From: Dimorphilus gyrociliatus | Lineage: Eukaryota > Annelida > Polychaeta > Dinophilidae | Direction of reading: 5' to 3' | Assembly: GCA_904063045.1 (NCBI GenBank) | Contig: CAJFCJ010000007.1 | Span: 802,819-866,818, forward strand | Length of the DNA: 64,000 bases | Part shown: one piece after another, positions 10,832 to 24,554 of the stretch | Layout: each line of letters starts with the position of its first letter | How positions within the stretch are numbered: the stretch's first letter is position 1 | Position numbers and translations under genes: made by a program | The notes under the pieces: model-generated | Seen by the model: only the letters and a program-made list of their open reading frames with translations | Databases searched by the model: none | What the model was told of the DNA's origin: nothing

Positions 10832-13800
10832 TTAATTAGGAAGTTCGATGGATACTGTTGGTTCAGCTTTCAATTCTAACTGATATGATGGTTTTGAGGT
10901 ATTTTCTTGATGTTTAGACAACCAATTTGAGGCAAATTCCGTTGCAGTTGCAAAATTTGGCTAATTAATAAAGAAATATAAAAAGCTATTAGTTAAAAAA
11001 AATTATTAAAGCATTATAATTTGAATTTATTACATCGGGAGATGATAGTTGTAGTAATACAGTTTTTGCCGAATCAGAGGCATTGTTTCTTCGAGCTAGG
11101 GATTCTCTTTGAATTCTATATAGGTCAACTGTCATTCTATAATAGAATAAAACAAAAAAAATGTAAACAACTGTTGTATTGTTATTATTAAAAAAGAGCA
11201 AAGTTTTACTTACATAATTTTCTTTTTCTTATCAAAAAGCTCATAGTCTCGTTTTACTGTCTCCAAAGTTTGAAAATATATTTTACTTGTCTCTTGAGCT
11301 AATTCAGTTCGGACGGTATTAGATATATATTTTCTAAAAATAAGTATATAAAAAAACGAATTAATTTGCATATATTTACGTATTTGAATATTAATTATTA
11401 AATGTTTACTTTTCTTGATCAGGTACTCGTTGTAATGCTTTTTGAAAATAATAAAGCATGTAGCAATCATTTAGTTGTTTAAGAACCGCAATGAGAAGAT
11501 ATATAATCTTCTCTATATATGTGCAGAACGATCCTAATCTGTCTACTTCAGCTGAGGGACTTCTCCAAAAACCCTGGTTAGAAAATTATTAGATCGATAA
11601 TTTTAAAGGTAATTAGAATAAGTAAATTTGAAAAACAACAAACCGCAAAAAGATTATTTGATTTTCTCTCGGAAAATAATCCTGGACTGGGCATATGACT
11701 CATGCTACTCCACTGATTATGACCTAAGAGTATTTCTCTACTTTTTTCGTTGTTCTGTAGAGGTTCGTAGTGGTGGTAGATATACGCTAGACGGAAGAGA
11801 GATTTATAATGCTGAGGATATCGCTCAGCGCATAAGTGTAAACCAGCTATGCATCTTTTCATTAAAGTTACTTTCAACGTGTCAACTGTATGTACATTAG
11901 CTTGAGCAACTAGAAAAGCTGGATTTCTGAGAAGTCTTGTGCTGATTTTTTGCTTTGTATTTACAGGTGCTTTCCTTTTTCTAACTTTTTTCGAGCTATC
12001 TACATCACTTAAAGTTCGTCCTCTGTAAGATTGATTGGCAGTATTTGATCTAGCTCTGCTCCGTTTAACTGTTTCGGAAGCGCCACTCTGAAAAGAGGAA
12101 TTTATGTCTGACGCAGAGGGAGATTCGGTGGTTGATTTGAAGACGCTTATTCCTGATTGAGGCGTAGACATCAATGGTAAATTTGAAGGGGTTGATACCG
12201 ATTTTATTTCATCAGTCGAATCCTTTGGCCACTCTCTGAAAGCAGCACTTATTTGTTCCGACTTTTTACTTGCTTCATCCTTGTTAGTAGTCGCAAGTGT
12301 TGATAGAAACGGATAGACAACAGATGGTGATTGTGACAAAACTATTCTTCTAGGTTCTTTTGCCTGAGCGCTAGTTTCCTGCTGTGGGCGATTAGTAATA
12401 TCAAATTTGGGTTTAGGTAAACCAGGATGAGTCGGTTCCTCATCCCCATTTCCGTCAAGCTGATGAATTTTTGTTGAAGATGTTGGATCTGCCGAATTTG
12501 AAATATTCATTGTAGTTTTTGTATTATTTTTAGATTCTGAACTGGAATTGGACGAAGAACTAGTAGTTGAGCTGCTCGAAGAACTTGAGTTTGAATTGGA
12601 GCTGGAGTTCGAATTTGAACTTGAAGTAGAACTAGAGGATGATTCACTATTAGATTCTCTGTTAGAATCTTCAATATCATCTTCATTTTCTTTAACACCT
12701 TCATCATTCGATTCATCACTCGACTCGTCTGAATTCTCGTCTGAACTCTCACTCGAACTACTACTCTTTGTAAGATCAATAGATTTGGCATCGTCGTCTG
12801 TTTGTTTAGCAACATGCGGTTCATTAGTCCACTTTGAGCGAGAGTCACTATCTTGATCCCTATAGTTTAAGACTGGTCCAACATCAACATTTTCTTGTCT
12901 ATCATTACTTTTTTCATCTAACTGCATAGGCGAGTGTCTAGAAGCAGCTGGCATATCATTATCTGTCGAGTTTGAAGATTTTGCATTACTTTCCCCTTGT
13001 TTTTCATTACTTTTCTCATCTATTTCCATTGGGGATGCGCGTATTTGGCCAATGTCATTGTCCGTAGAATTTGAAGATTGCTTTTCTTCGACTGTTTTAT
13101 CAATTTCTTCCATTGGAGACTTGGAATCTTCGGCTTTTGGTTGTGTTAATGTCGATTTATCAATACTCTTTGAAGAAGAACGGGAGCTTTCATCTGTTTG
13201 GTGTCCAACTTTTTCATCCTCCTCAATCATATCCTTCTTATCGTCTACCTTATCATTAGTTTCCTTTTCAGTCGTTCTTATACAAAATTCGTCATTTGCC
13301 GTTATGGGATTATTGTCTTCAATTTCCATTTGTTTTTCATTTCCCTCGACATTAACTGGTGGATTATCATCATTATGCCTTGAAGAAGAATCTTGATTTT
13401 CTGTTATGATAAAGTCATCTTGTTCGTTTGAAGCCGTTTTAGGTTCTGATTGAGTTTGAAGTTCTGAATCTGTCTTCACTTTATTGTTTTCATCCTTTGT
13501 AGCGCTGAAAAATAAAGAAATTAGTTTATACAAACTTTTATAAATGTGTTTATTATTTACTCGAAATCCATGAAAAAGTTGGGAGTTTTCTCTTCAGTTC
13601 TTACGAAGCTTGTACTAGAAATCATGTCTAAATGAATTACTAGACTTTGTAAAACGCATGTTTCAATGTTATCATTTGCTAATAAAAATTTAACAACTGT
13701 TGTATGACTTCTGTAAAATAATTCCAAAGCTTCTAAAGCTAATTTTGGTGGTGTTCCTGCGTAATTTATCCTTTTCACGTATTTGGGTTTTTGTCCATGC

Positions 13801-16800
13801 AAATATTCTGCACTTTTCCTATAAAGTCTACACACTTCTTGAATATCTTCCTGAGCTTTTTCTTTTACTCTTGCCAACATGTAAAAAGCAAGCCATTGTT
13901 CTTCTTCGTCTTCAGTTTCCTCCCCAGCAGCACCTTTTACAGGAGTGCAAAATTTTTCAAAGGCTTTCTTTGAATATTTTATCATTCTTTCTTCCATGTC
14001 TTTTATTTCATCAGATGAATCTCTTTTCTTCCAAATTCTTGATATATAAGCTCTAACATTATACGCAAACGAACCAAATTCTATTGTAATTTTAAAAGAT
14101 AGTTCCAATTTACAAGCAATTATAAATGAATTTATAATTGCATTGATTTTAGTTAAAAGGTAGGCTGTGTCTAAATGTTTAGATTCAACATAAGAATCTT
14201 TTAGTTCATCTTCTACTAAAGCCTGTTTACACAGTGCCAAAGATGCCCAGGCATCAAAATCCTTCGGCGAATAAGAAAGGTGTCTGGTATAAAGTTTTTC
14301 AGCTTTTCTAAAGTATTGATTTTTAAATTCGTAATCAGCAAGAAAATAATACATTTTTCTCAAAAAGAAAACCCTGAAAAAGAGATATTAAGTAAATGAC
14401 GATACTCTCAAAACAACTAAAGAAAATTTTACTGTTCATTGTTAGATTTTGGCGGAAGTTTCAAAACGTATTTGAGTAATGTTTTTAAATCTGTTTCTAG
14501 TAATTCAATCAATCTACTATATCCAATAACTGTAGAAATTAAAATAAAAATATTCATTAAAGATATTTAAAATGTGTTATATCTTCTATCTCACAGAGAC
14601 TGGACTTTTTAACATCTTTGGGAATTTTTTGGCTTATCTTCCAAAGATAATCCTTCATCTAAAATTATATAAAAACAGAATAAAAACATCGACAGAAATT
14701 TGAAATCATGTTAAAATACTCACGTCGTCGGGTATACACGCTGTTCTAGGATCATCAAATGATGGAACTTCAGTCATAAAGTAGTATTTAAAAATTTGAG
14801 TATGATAAGTTTTGCTTTCGTCTTTTTTTTCGCATTTATGAGTTTGAAAATCAGTATTAACAGCAGTTTTGAACTTTAATCCAGTTAAACAATATAAAAC
14901 TTGTTCATAGACTGGATACTCGATTTCTTGAGATTTAAGCAATATTTTAGTACCAATATTTTCCAATTCTTCAAGGACACGTATTTCGTCTTTTCGTCTA
15001 TTAAAAGAAAAAACAATTTCAGTACTAAAATTATTTAAAGTGAAGTTTTAAATGTTTACTTTGCCATTAACGAATGTACTCTATCAACAATAGCAGCCCA
15101 ATTGCGATAGCTCTCTTCCGTGCGATCTTTTTCAAAACCACAAATGTCGTCTAATCTGTTAAAATGGAGTAAACGGAAAATATAAAAATCTACAGTATAA
15201 ACTCTCACTTATAGGTTACCTAAATGCTAAGTCGGCGTATAATTTGAATACATCGTATAGTGAAAAATAATTTTCAGTTTCAACTAATCGATAATATAAT
15301 AGTTTCGATATATCTTGCGATAAAGTAACTATTTTACTTTCTTCCAAACATTCCAGATTATCCCAATTTAATTTATCAAGTACAATTTCCAATATGTTAT
15401 AAGCATGTTTGTCTTCATTGTTCATGAATTGTTTTAGATAATAATGAAGGAATATTTGATACATTCTTAACAGTTCCTTTTGAAATAGTAAAGCATGAAT
15501 ATATAATGAAATATGTTAAAATTTGATTAATTTTTAATAAATAAACCTCGTGCTTTCCTATTAATTCCAAGGATTTAATCAACAATGAAAACTGTTTCCA
15601 ACCTTCGTGGTCCTCTTCGAGACAACGGAACATCTGTTAATTATTATTAGTATTAGTATAAAAATTAATCTTTTGTTCCTTTAACCTCATTTATATTATG
15701 CACTATGTATAATGGACGAAACACAAAACGTCTACAATTGAGAAAGATTTTGGATCGAAAAGCGGTTAAGAAGACGAAGACAGCAGCTGATTTATACTTA
15801 TCTAAGGGTGTGGGATCATGGAAAAGATTAGACAGAGACAAGAATTGGGATAGGGTTAGGTTGAGAGTATTAATTTGTGGACGTTTTCTGTTTCGCCCAT
15901 TATACATAGTGCCTAATATACTAATAATTACTTACATCAATACTTTTACGATAAACATGATCAGCAAGATATTTGACTACGCTCGAATATTTCTCTTCTT
16001 TTACTAAAGTGTCTAAATCAGTTGATTGTTTATTTTTCACCAAATGGAGACGAATAACGTAATCTAGAAATGTGAAAGAAGCCTTAAATCTGTTAAAATA
16101 TACATATATTAGAGTTAAATAGATTCGTACCATAAGAGAGAACTGTATTCGATGCCACAATGTATGTTGGTTCTTTTAGTAAGTCTTCAATATTTTGTAC
16201 TTTGTTATAAAGTTCATTGTAGTAGTTAATCCATTCAATTCTTTTACTTCCATATAGAATTCGATACCCTAGAGGGATTAATATTAAATATACATTAATA
16301 TCATACACTCTTTTCAAACTTACATCGAATAGTCCACAAAGGTTCATCGTCAAATTCAAAGTTGATATTTCTCTTAAACAGAATATCTTCTATAAATGAT
16401 GGTCTATATAATGAAATTACATTTTAAGTTAATATTTATTTATAATAAGCAGTCAAGAAATTTACAAGTCAATTCCTTCAATTTCATTATGAAATAGTAT
16501 TTCCCCAGTAAGAATTACTAATTTTTGTAAGAGTTTTTCATCTTCAAACCTAAAAAAATGAAATGTAATATAAATGTTTCTTCTTTTGATTGACATACTC
16601 GAAAGTTTGAAAATCTTTTTCATTAAATTTAATAATTTGAATTGCCGCCATAACGAAAACTTCTTTAACCGTTTCCGTCCATAGGTGATCTTGGAATTTT
16701 AACATCCACATGAGCATTAAAACTTGTAATTCAATACTGTTTATTTCGACAATATCGTCTGGATTTTCGATTAAACGAAGTGTTAAATCTTCAACAAAAT

Positions 16801-19155
16801 CTCGACAATCATCTTTTTTAAAATAAAATAATAATTAAATATGTGCAAATGAGGAATTATAAAATAATTTAGTATTTTAAAATAAGAACCTCCAAAGTTC
16901 TTAGCATTTGCTTTTGCTGTCGTTGCCATAATACTTTCGCTTGTGTCATTACTCTCTGAATGGATTGATGAAAAAAACCACAAAAACTTTCTCCAATCAG
17001 CAATTTCCTCCTCTTGGGTATCAATACTATTAATTACAGAATATTGAATTAACAAATTAAAACTTATAGCTAATAATAGAACCTAGCGTCAAGTGGTAAA
17101 TAACTAGAGAAATCTTTAACGGTATCTTGAACAACTATTTTTGGAGTTTCAGGTAATTTTCCCTATAAGAAATAAATTACATTTTATCTCCACTATGTAT
17201 AATTTAACGACTTACTCTTGACGATCTTCTCAAACAATCTGCATCAATTATATCAGCTAATTTTTCTTTCTTCTTCTTTGGACTTTTTGTTGTAGAATGA
17301 TTCTCTGTATTATTTTGCATACTGAGCTGTTTCTCCATGCTTCTCCTCAACTTTTTTTCATATTTTTCTTTAAATTGAATTAATAATATTAAAAAAATAT
17401 ATTTCAGAATTATAAAAAAAACTAAGTGGTTCGTCTTTTACCTTTGATTTTTATTTCTTTAAATTTAATCATTAAATCGCCAAACCAACTTGATAAACTA
17501 AATCTTTTTGTACAATAGTGATATACTTTCCTATAATCAATTATCGTATGTAAAGCAGAAGTAAATCTGTAAATAAAAGATGTGGTATAGTGTTATAGAA
17601 TGTTATAACTTGTATATGTATTTACTGTTCGGGTAGAAGAGGGGGAGATTCTGATTTCTTTTGTTCGTCTTCGTTATTGAATTGACTATCAATTTTAACG
17701 TCATCAGCATTTACGCATTTTATACATACTTCGTCTGGTATCATTTCATCCGGCTTAGATTTCCTTTTAATATTTAAAAAAAATAATTAGATAACTGAAA
17801 AAGTATATTAAATTTAACAATTTACATTTTTTCAAGCCAAAAGTATCTTTCGCATAATCTGAGTTCTAGTCCCCGGAAGTACGGCACATTGATATGTCGC
17901 CATTTTTGACAAATTTCGATAGCATCTACAAAATTATTTTTGAAAATTAAAAGTCAATTTTTACCAAAGACGACAAAAAAACGGTGAAAACCTCTTGTAA
18001 GACCGAATAAGCATAAACATTGCACTTGTTTTTTTCTTAAAAGCATATCTGTTGGATTTTGATTCAATAGCTGAAAATCATAAAATGTCTAAATTATATA
18101 TAATGAGAAAAATCATAGCAAAATTTTACTTGTTTTAAAAGTCTCAAGGCTTCTGGATAACATCCCTTTTTAATGAGTAAATCAATCTTATATAAATGCA
18201 ACATGCTGTTTTTATTCTCGTTGCCGCTGTCTTTCAAGTGCACCAGGGCCTAAATTTGAATATGGTATTTATATCATTAAAAGAGGAAAAATTTACAAGA
18301 TAATTACATCATCTATTTTTGATATGGCTTCATTGATTTTGTCTTTATCATTTAAGTCGCATAATTCTGATTTAATTTGTTGCTTGACAATTTCGCAAAG
18401 AATAAAATGACCTTTTCGCTTAAAGCTTTGCTTAATATTCTTTTCATCTTTTTCTTCCAGTATGTTTTGAATCTATGAATAAAATAAAGAACGAGAAAGA
18501 TAAATTTTAGAGCTCATTATTAATTTATCAAAACAAATAACCTACCCACTGCAAATCAACTAAATTTAATCTTTTCTTTACTTCTTCATTACGATTTTTT
18601 AGTAAAAGTGACCATGTATTAGAAAGTATCTTTTCAAGGTCTGCAAACTATTTCAACAAGTTTAAAGTTTACTGTAATATTTTTTGTCTTTTATGTTTCT
18701 TTGATAAAACACCTACTTTTTCGCTCAATTGTATTTCTATTGGAATCTCTGGCTCAACAGTCGGAGACCTTACTCTCCTCACAATATTTTCCGCTTTACT
18801 CCCTTCTGGTTCATTGAAAGCTCGGAGTCGTCTTACTGTGATCTACTTTGACGGATTTTTTAGCATAATACGTTTGTTTACACGATATTTACCATCTCAT
18901 GACTACTTTCCGACGTGTCAGAATCATAATCAACAAGACGTCCCTCCAGATGCTTTTTCATAATTTTTGACTGTTTGTAATAGGAAAAAAACTTAAGAAG
19001 TTAATAATTATCATTTAACGGTTGAATACCGGAATTTTGTTGCCTTTGGTGACAGACTCCAATGTTCTTTTCTATTTTTGTTAAAGAAAATTACATATAA
19101 AGGGATTATTATTATTTATACTTCATACCGATCCCACAGCGATCGTAGACGCCAT
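10832..19155 (-). CDS. CABIN1: CABIN1 (calcineurin-binding protein 1; HIRA-complex subunit, Hir3 orthologue)
   Basis: Large TPR-repeat scaffold of the HIRA histone H3.3 chaperone complex and, in vertebrates, a calcineurin and MEF2 regulator. Roughly thirty short exons. The first are 19155-19129, 19071-19030, 18970-18893, 18842-18717, 18647-18546, 18472-18308, 18249-18130, 18070-17992 and 17925-17826, all in phase. Diagnostic CABIN1 blocks: YFLADYEFKNQYFRKAEKLY (about 14350), EEQWLAFYMLARVKEK (about 13890), CIAGLHLCAERYPQHYKSLF (about 11830) and GFWRSPSAEVDRLGSF (about 11560). A long Ser/Asn/Glu-rich stretch lies at 12500-12800. The C-terminal part after the last TPRs is short; the final exon ends at 10832 and contains PTVSIE, a PxIxIT-like motif. 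The N-terminal exons are less conserved and their joins less certain. Confidence 0.88.
12500..12780 (-). repeat. Ser/Asn/Glu low-complexity coding tract in CABIN1
   Basis: Within the large CABIN1 exon the frame runs through repeated Ser, Ser-Asn and Ser-Asp-Glu units. It also produces long open frames on the opposite strand and in another frame, which are shadows. Probably a disordered, acidic linker. Confidence 0.85.
15699..15913. mobile_element. MITE, 215 bp, about 38-bp terminal inverted repeats, TA target duplication
   Basis: The left end GCACTATGTATAATGG (15700 on) and the reverse complement of the right end (to 15912) agree at about 35 of 38 positions. The element is flanked by TA on both sides (15697-15698 and 15914-15915), as expected for Tc1/mariner-type MITEs. 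It sits wholly in a CABIN1 intron of about 300 bp that would otherwise be about 90 bp. The open frames inside it on both strands begin in the repeats and are not genes. Confidence 0.8.
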
Positions 19156-19713
19156 TTTGATCCATATATCGTTTAGTTTTTCAATGATATGTCGTAATCA
19201 GTTTGTAATCCTGTGTGAAAATATGTACATATTCTTGATTTTCAAAAACAATTTTGACCGAAAATAACCGGAAGTGAACAATCTTAAATTGAAACCAGTC
19301 GAATGTTACGGAAAATGTGACTCCCTGTACTCAAATTCGGTTGTTCCGTGTTTTATAAGGATTTAAAAGCTACAATCTCTTTCAAGAAAAATTTACTGTT
19401 TTTATTGCAGAACCACTAAATTAAGATATCGGTTTCTCAAAGTTTATAAAGTTAAGAGCTCAAATATAACATCAATTTCTTCCTAAGGTTCAAATTGCTT
19501 CAAACGAATCAATTTTCAAGAATTTCAAATGGCGGATTGTGAATGTTTGTAATTTTTTTCATCGTTACTTTTTTTGCTACTTAGTTTAATAACATCTATC
19601 TTGAAATCATTCATATATTAAAATATTTCAAAAATGAGATGTTCTCTGTAAAAAATTACAAAATATTAAAATTTCTAGCTTCAAGCGAAGGAAAGGTCTC
19701 TGAAGTTAAAAAG
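19156..19713. promoter_or_regulatory. Divergent promoter interval, CABIN1 / ASH2L
   Basis: 558 bp separate the divergent start codons of two chromatin genes. It must contain both transcription starts. No obvious core motif or repeat is seen; the sequence is AT-rich. Confidence 0.55.
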
Positions 19714-22181
19714 ATGGATATAACGGAATCAGATACGAAAGATGACTGCGATTTAGATGAATTTGGAGAGTGTTATTGGTAACTTAGAATTTACATTATA
19801 TTCATATAAATAGTGAATTTTTTTTTAATTTACTTCAAATATTTCAGTGGAAAAGAAAGAAAAATTGGATCAGTTGAATATCAGTGTAATCAATGCCTTC
19901 AATTTTGTCATCAGGAATGTATAAATTGTTATATCCCAAATCGAGAGTACGTTTATATTATTTCAAAAGAATTCTAAAAAATCTATATCAACTTTATAGC
20001 AAAAATGTTCCATTTACCACAAACTATACATTCACTTGTAAGAGGTGCACTCCTCAGAATATTGAAAACTTTTCAAGAAAACAAATTGGTAATTGGTTTT
20101 ATTAAATCTTAAAAATATATTAAACTATTCCTTCTACTTTCAGGTTTCACACAAATGTGTCAATCTGCTATAGCTAATCTAATGATTATGAATCCTGGTA
20201 AACAAATTTTCTCTTTAAGTAAAGTAAGTAATCTATTTTTATATTAAACTTGAATAAATCTTTTAAAATTTAATAAAATTAGGAAATTATACCGTTTATT
20301 GATGAAAATTGGGAAAGTTTAACAACGATGGCGAGAAGAGTTAAACAAACATGGCATACAACTGTTTCAAAGACTATGGTAATAATAAAGATTTAATCTT
20401 AAAAATCAATTTAAAGTTTTGGTTTTTGCAATAATAGTTAACAAAGCTGGATATTTTTGTTTATAACGATGAAAATCCCCTAGATTATCATTACGGTTTA
20501 ATTTGCACGGTTGGCTATATTTGTTAAATTAGCTATATTTGTATATATATTCACCTACAAAACATTTTCAACAGGATCTGTCGAAAATTTGTCCAAATTA
20601 TGAACAAAATAAGGATAAAATCAGTCCTGCTGTAACTTTCGATGGTAAATCTTTATCAAGTTCTTTACTTTCTAATTGCGTTGTCATAAATTCATAGGTA
20701 AGAGTGGTAGAGGAGTTAAGAGAAAAGCTGCAGAAGCAGCCAGTATGAACTACAGAGCTAAGAAAGGGTAAATTGCTTTTATACAATACATATATACTGT
20801 ATATACTGTATTAGTATAATCTAAGTATATTTTTTTTGTTCTCTTTAGTGAAGTGACGTCTATTAATAAGCTTATTCCCCATTGCTTTCCTACTGACCAT
20901 CCGTTCAATAAGGATGGATATCGCTACATATTAGCTGAACCTGATATGCATGCACCAAATAGAACTACTTACGATCAAAGTACCGATTGGGCAGGCAAAC
21001 CAATTCCCGGTTATCTCTATCGAGCCTATTTAGAAGAAAATGTCTTCCTAGCTCTCCACGATCGAGGTTGCTATTATTCTTTAATGATTATACTTTAATA
21101 GTTTTTTCATTCTATGATTTAAATAGCACCTCAGTTGAAACTCTCTGAAACTCGTTTTACCGTAACTGGAGAGAAAGGTTATAGTACTATTAGAGCAACT
21201 CATGGTAATATTTCTAAATTATTTCCATCAAAATAGATTATCCCTCTAATTGAAATTTCTTGCAGGAGTAAACAGAGGTACCTGGTATTTTGAGGTTACG
21301 GTTGACGAAATGCCCGAAAAATCAGCCTGTAGACTGGGATGGTCACAGCACTTAGGTTGATATTTTATAAAATGATAAACTTTAATAACTAAGAGATATT
21401 TTGATCTATTACAGCTATACTTCAATCTCCTTGCGGATATGAAAAGTTTGGATATTCATGGAGATCTCGCAAGGGTACTATCTTTCACGACGCTCGAGGA
21501 AAGCATTACTCATCTGGCTATAAAGAAGGAGATGTTTTGGGTTTCCTAATTCATTTACCTTCTCCAAAGAAATTATTACCTTACGTTTACAAAGATAAAG
21601 TTAGTTTCCTATTTAAAAACTTTACAAAAATTGAAATTTTATTCTCTAAAACAAACAGCCTTTGGTGAAATTTAAGAATCATCTCTATTTTGAAGAAAGA
21701 GACGAGGTGAACAAAGCTCTTAGCGAGCTTACAGTTTCCCATGGAAGCAAGGTTAGTTATTATTTATATTTTTATGAGTTCTTTTTATCTAATTATTAAT
21801 GTCTTAAAGTTGGTTATGTATAAAAATGGAGAATGCCAGGGAGTTGCAAAAACTGATATTTACGAGGGCACTTATTATCCAGCAATATCTTTATATAGAA
21901 ATTGCACGGTTCGTATAAGATCATCATACCTACTATATTTCAAATTCTATCTATTGCTAATTTATACCATTTGCAATTTATAGGTAAATGTTAATTTCGG
22001 ACCTAAATTTCATTTTCCTCCTAAAGATGAAGTTGATTATCGTTCTGTAAGTCAAAAATTTCATTTAAATTCTTTATTTTAAACCATTCACTTTATAAAG
22101 ATGAGTGAGGCTGCAGCTCAAACGATGGTTGATCATGCCTTGGGGGATTTAGTCCATCATGTTGCCAATGAAGAATCGTGA
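19714..22181 (+). CDS. ASH2L: ASH2L, core subunit of SET1/MLL H3K4 methyltransferase complexes
   Basis: About a dozen small exons, first 19714-19778, second from 19848. ASH2L with RBBP5, WDR5 and DPY30 stimulates histone H3 lysine-4 methylation by MLL/SET1 enzymes. Order seen: a Cys-rich finger ([17 protein letters not shown], then NYTFTCKRC), a winged-helix segment ([13 protein letters not shown]), a basic linker ([10 protein letters not shown]), then a long SPRY region containing [72 protein letters not shown] and [11 protein letters not shown]. It ends with a short helix ([12 protein letters not shown]) corresponding to the SDI/DPY30-binding tail. Every block matches vertebrate ASH2L closely. 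A short acidic N-terminus replaces the long vertebrate one. Confidence 0.95.
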
Positions 22182-22542
22182 GATGTTTCTTTTTAATAAA
22201 ACTGTCATGAATTTGTCAAATCAGCGAAAGACGCCTTCTTCTTATGAATGTTTTATATTGAAAGAATCGAAAATATATAGTTCAACCATCAAGGAAAAAA
22301 TTTGAAATAGTCTTTTATGTTTGTTATAACTTGTGTATATATTCGTAGTTGAAAAAGTGTAGTTTGGTAGATATTTGTTTTTTTGTTTCTTTATTATAAA
22401 TAACATTCCTATTAGTCGAGTCTATAAAACAATTGTACTTAAAAAAAAACAAATGAAAGAATAATTTAAGTCTTTAAAAAAAAACTAAAATATCGTAGTT
22501 TAATTAAAAATCAACCTAAAGGTTAGCTGTTAATTATTCTTG
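22182..22542. other. Convergent 3' intergenic region, ASH2L / CCDC77
   Basis: About 360 bp between two stop codons, AT-rich with A-runs. Nothing else seen. Confidence 0.5.
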
Positions 22543-24554
22543 TTACATTCTTCTCAGATCGGCTTCCATTCCGTATACTTTACTTTTTAAATTTTTTAAT
22601 TCTCCAACCATGTACTTTGATCTCTGAGCGGATGAGTGTATTCTTCTTAACATTGCCATGTCAATTTCGTCTGGCTTTTTCAATTTTGATAATTCTGCCA
22701 AGTCATCTCCAACACCAATTGTTATCTACAATATAAATCATTTCATAGTAGAAGAAAATAGATTTATTCTTAAATGCTCGGATATTTACCCTAAACAGCT
22801 GCTTCTCTAGACTTTTAATTTTCTCTCTTAAATTCTTAATATCCGTCTTAAATCCTTCAACCTAGACGGGGTAATTTTTTGAAAATCATTACTGAATAAA
22901 GTAATGTATTTGACATGCGAACCTCTAATATTCTTCTTTTCTCTAATTCTTGATATCGTTGATTCATCAAGTCTAATCTTTTGGCCATCTTTTCTGCTCT
23001 TTCCTATATACAAATTATTTTGATAATTAAAGTTCAAGTAACCTTCCTCTTAAATTTAGTTTCTTTTAGCATACCTTAAAAAGTTCCTTTCCAACATCAC
23101 CTTCCTCACGAATTTTTGACAATTCTTCTTCTAACTGAATAACTTGCTCGCGGTACATTTCTGCAAGCTCTTGAGCTTTTTCGCAATCATCTCTAAGTAT
23201 CTAAAATATATTATAAAATAATCGTAAGGATCGTTATTTGTTCACGAAGCTGATGAAAATCTTACGGTTATTTCTTCTTCCGCATGTAATTTGTTATCGG
23301 TAGAATCAAAGCTATTTGTATCTATATCTTGGTGAGGATTAAAAGTTATTGTTCGTTCTAATTTACACTTTGCATCGTCCAGTTGTCGTAAAAGGAGGTC
23401 TTTTTCCTTAACGGCAGCTAACTCTTGGGCCCTAGAGTCTGCTCTTTGCTGGAGAAATTGTTTAGTAGAATCGTAAAGTAGATCTTGGGCCTTATTTAAT
23501 TTTTCTTGCATTTGTCTCAATTTTTCTTGATCCCTGGAGGCTCTAGTATCAGACTCTTCTTGCCTTACTCTCCTATCCTCTAACAAAGCCTCCATCTGTT
23601 CTTTGGCTAATTTGGTCTGCTCTGCTAATTGAGCTTGTAAGGCCTCTACCTGCAAGGCTAGTGATTCGTTGTCACGTTCATAAATACCATTAGTCTGTTT
23701 TTTTTTTGGATCTTTACTTGAAAACTTCTTGGAACCCTCTAAAATAGAAACACATTAAAGGGGAGTCAGTTGATTGATAGTATTGCTAACGTTTCGGATA
23801 AATTTTTTCATCCAAGTGTAATCTTTCTAATTCTTGTCGAAGCTTTTGAGGAAGCTTTTGCTGTATAACAGCTGCTGAGGGTGGTTCCTTTAGGAAATAA
23901 GACACTTCTCTCTCAGTTAGACCACTTAAAGATAGCAAAAGATGAATTTTTTTTCGATCTTCAATCTCTCGAATCTGAGAATGATTAATTGAAAAAATTT
24001 TGTAAAGCTTTTCAATATTATCAAGTGAATATTATTAAATACCTTAAGACGATCATTTTCAGCATAGAGACGAAGGACATGCTCTCTTTCTTGAAACAGA
24101 TACGTCTGCAAAAGGGTCATTATCTGATAAAACTTTAATCCTACAGAGAAATTAAATGACTTATTTTATACCTGCATATCACTTAGAGCTTTTTGTAATT
24201 CTGTTATTTCCTCTTCCCTTTGTTTCATCTCCCATTCTATTTTATGCTAGAACGTTTATTCATATTGAAATTATATTGATTCTGATGCGTATTGCTGAAA
24301 ACATATACCTGTTCTTCATAAGTCATTTTGTACTTTTCTAATCTCTCTACCATACTATCATGTTCACAATCATATTCTAGTAACTTTTTCCTGTAAAACT
24401 CTAGCAATTCCCTAGATGGACGAAGTTGACCTGTTTTAAGTTTTAAACATTTTATCATGCAAATTATTAAAGAATTGTATAAATGTATACCCAGCCGATC
24501 ATTTAGTGATGGCATCTTTTGTTTGGTCTTTCTGGTACTTTTTTCTAATTCCAT
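22543..24554 (-). CDS. CCDC77: CCDC77, coiled-coil centrosomal protein
   Basis: About ten exons, largely coiled coil. Strong orthologue marks: PSRELLEFYRKKLLEYD near the N-terminus, FQEREHVLRLYAENDRLK (about 24050-24100), LQVEALQAQLAEQTKLAKEQ then MEALLEDRRVRQEE (about 23570-23655), DLLYDSTKQFLQQRADSRAQ, and a C-terminal block with GDVGKELF, AKRLDLMNQRYQELEKRR, VEGFKTDIKNLREKIKSLEK and LKNLKSKVYGMEADLRRM. Human CCDC77 is found at centrosomes and has no known enzymatic role. I chose the ATG at 24554, in frame just before MPSLNDRL, which aligns with the human N-terminal region. Exons upstream (to about 24953) may be 5' untranslated or add residues. Confidence 0.88.

Noticed and set aside
12548-13396. 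Long plus-strand frames rich in Glu/Leu and Ser
   Set aside because: They are antisense shadows of the Ser/Asp/Glu-rich coding tract of CABIN1.
15665-16007. Open frames on both strands beginning MYNGRN
   Set aside because: Both start in the inverted repeats of the MITE and read through it; the similarity of the two ends is due to the repeat.
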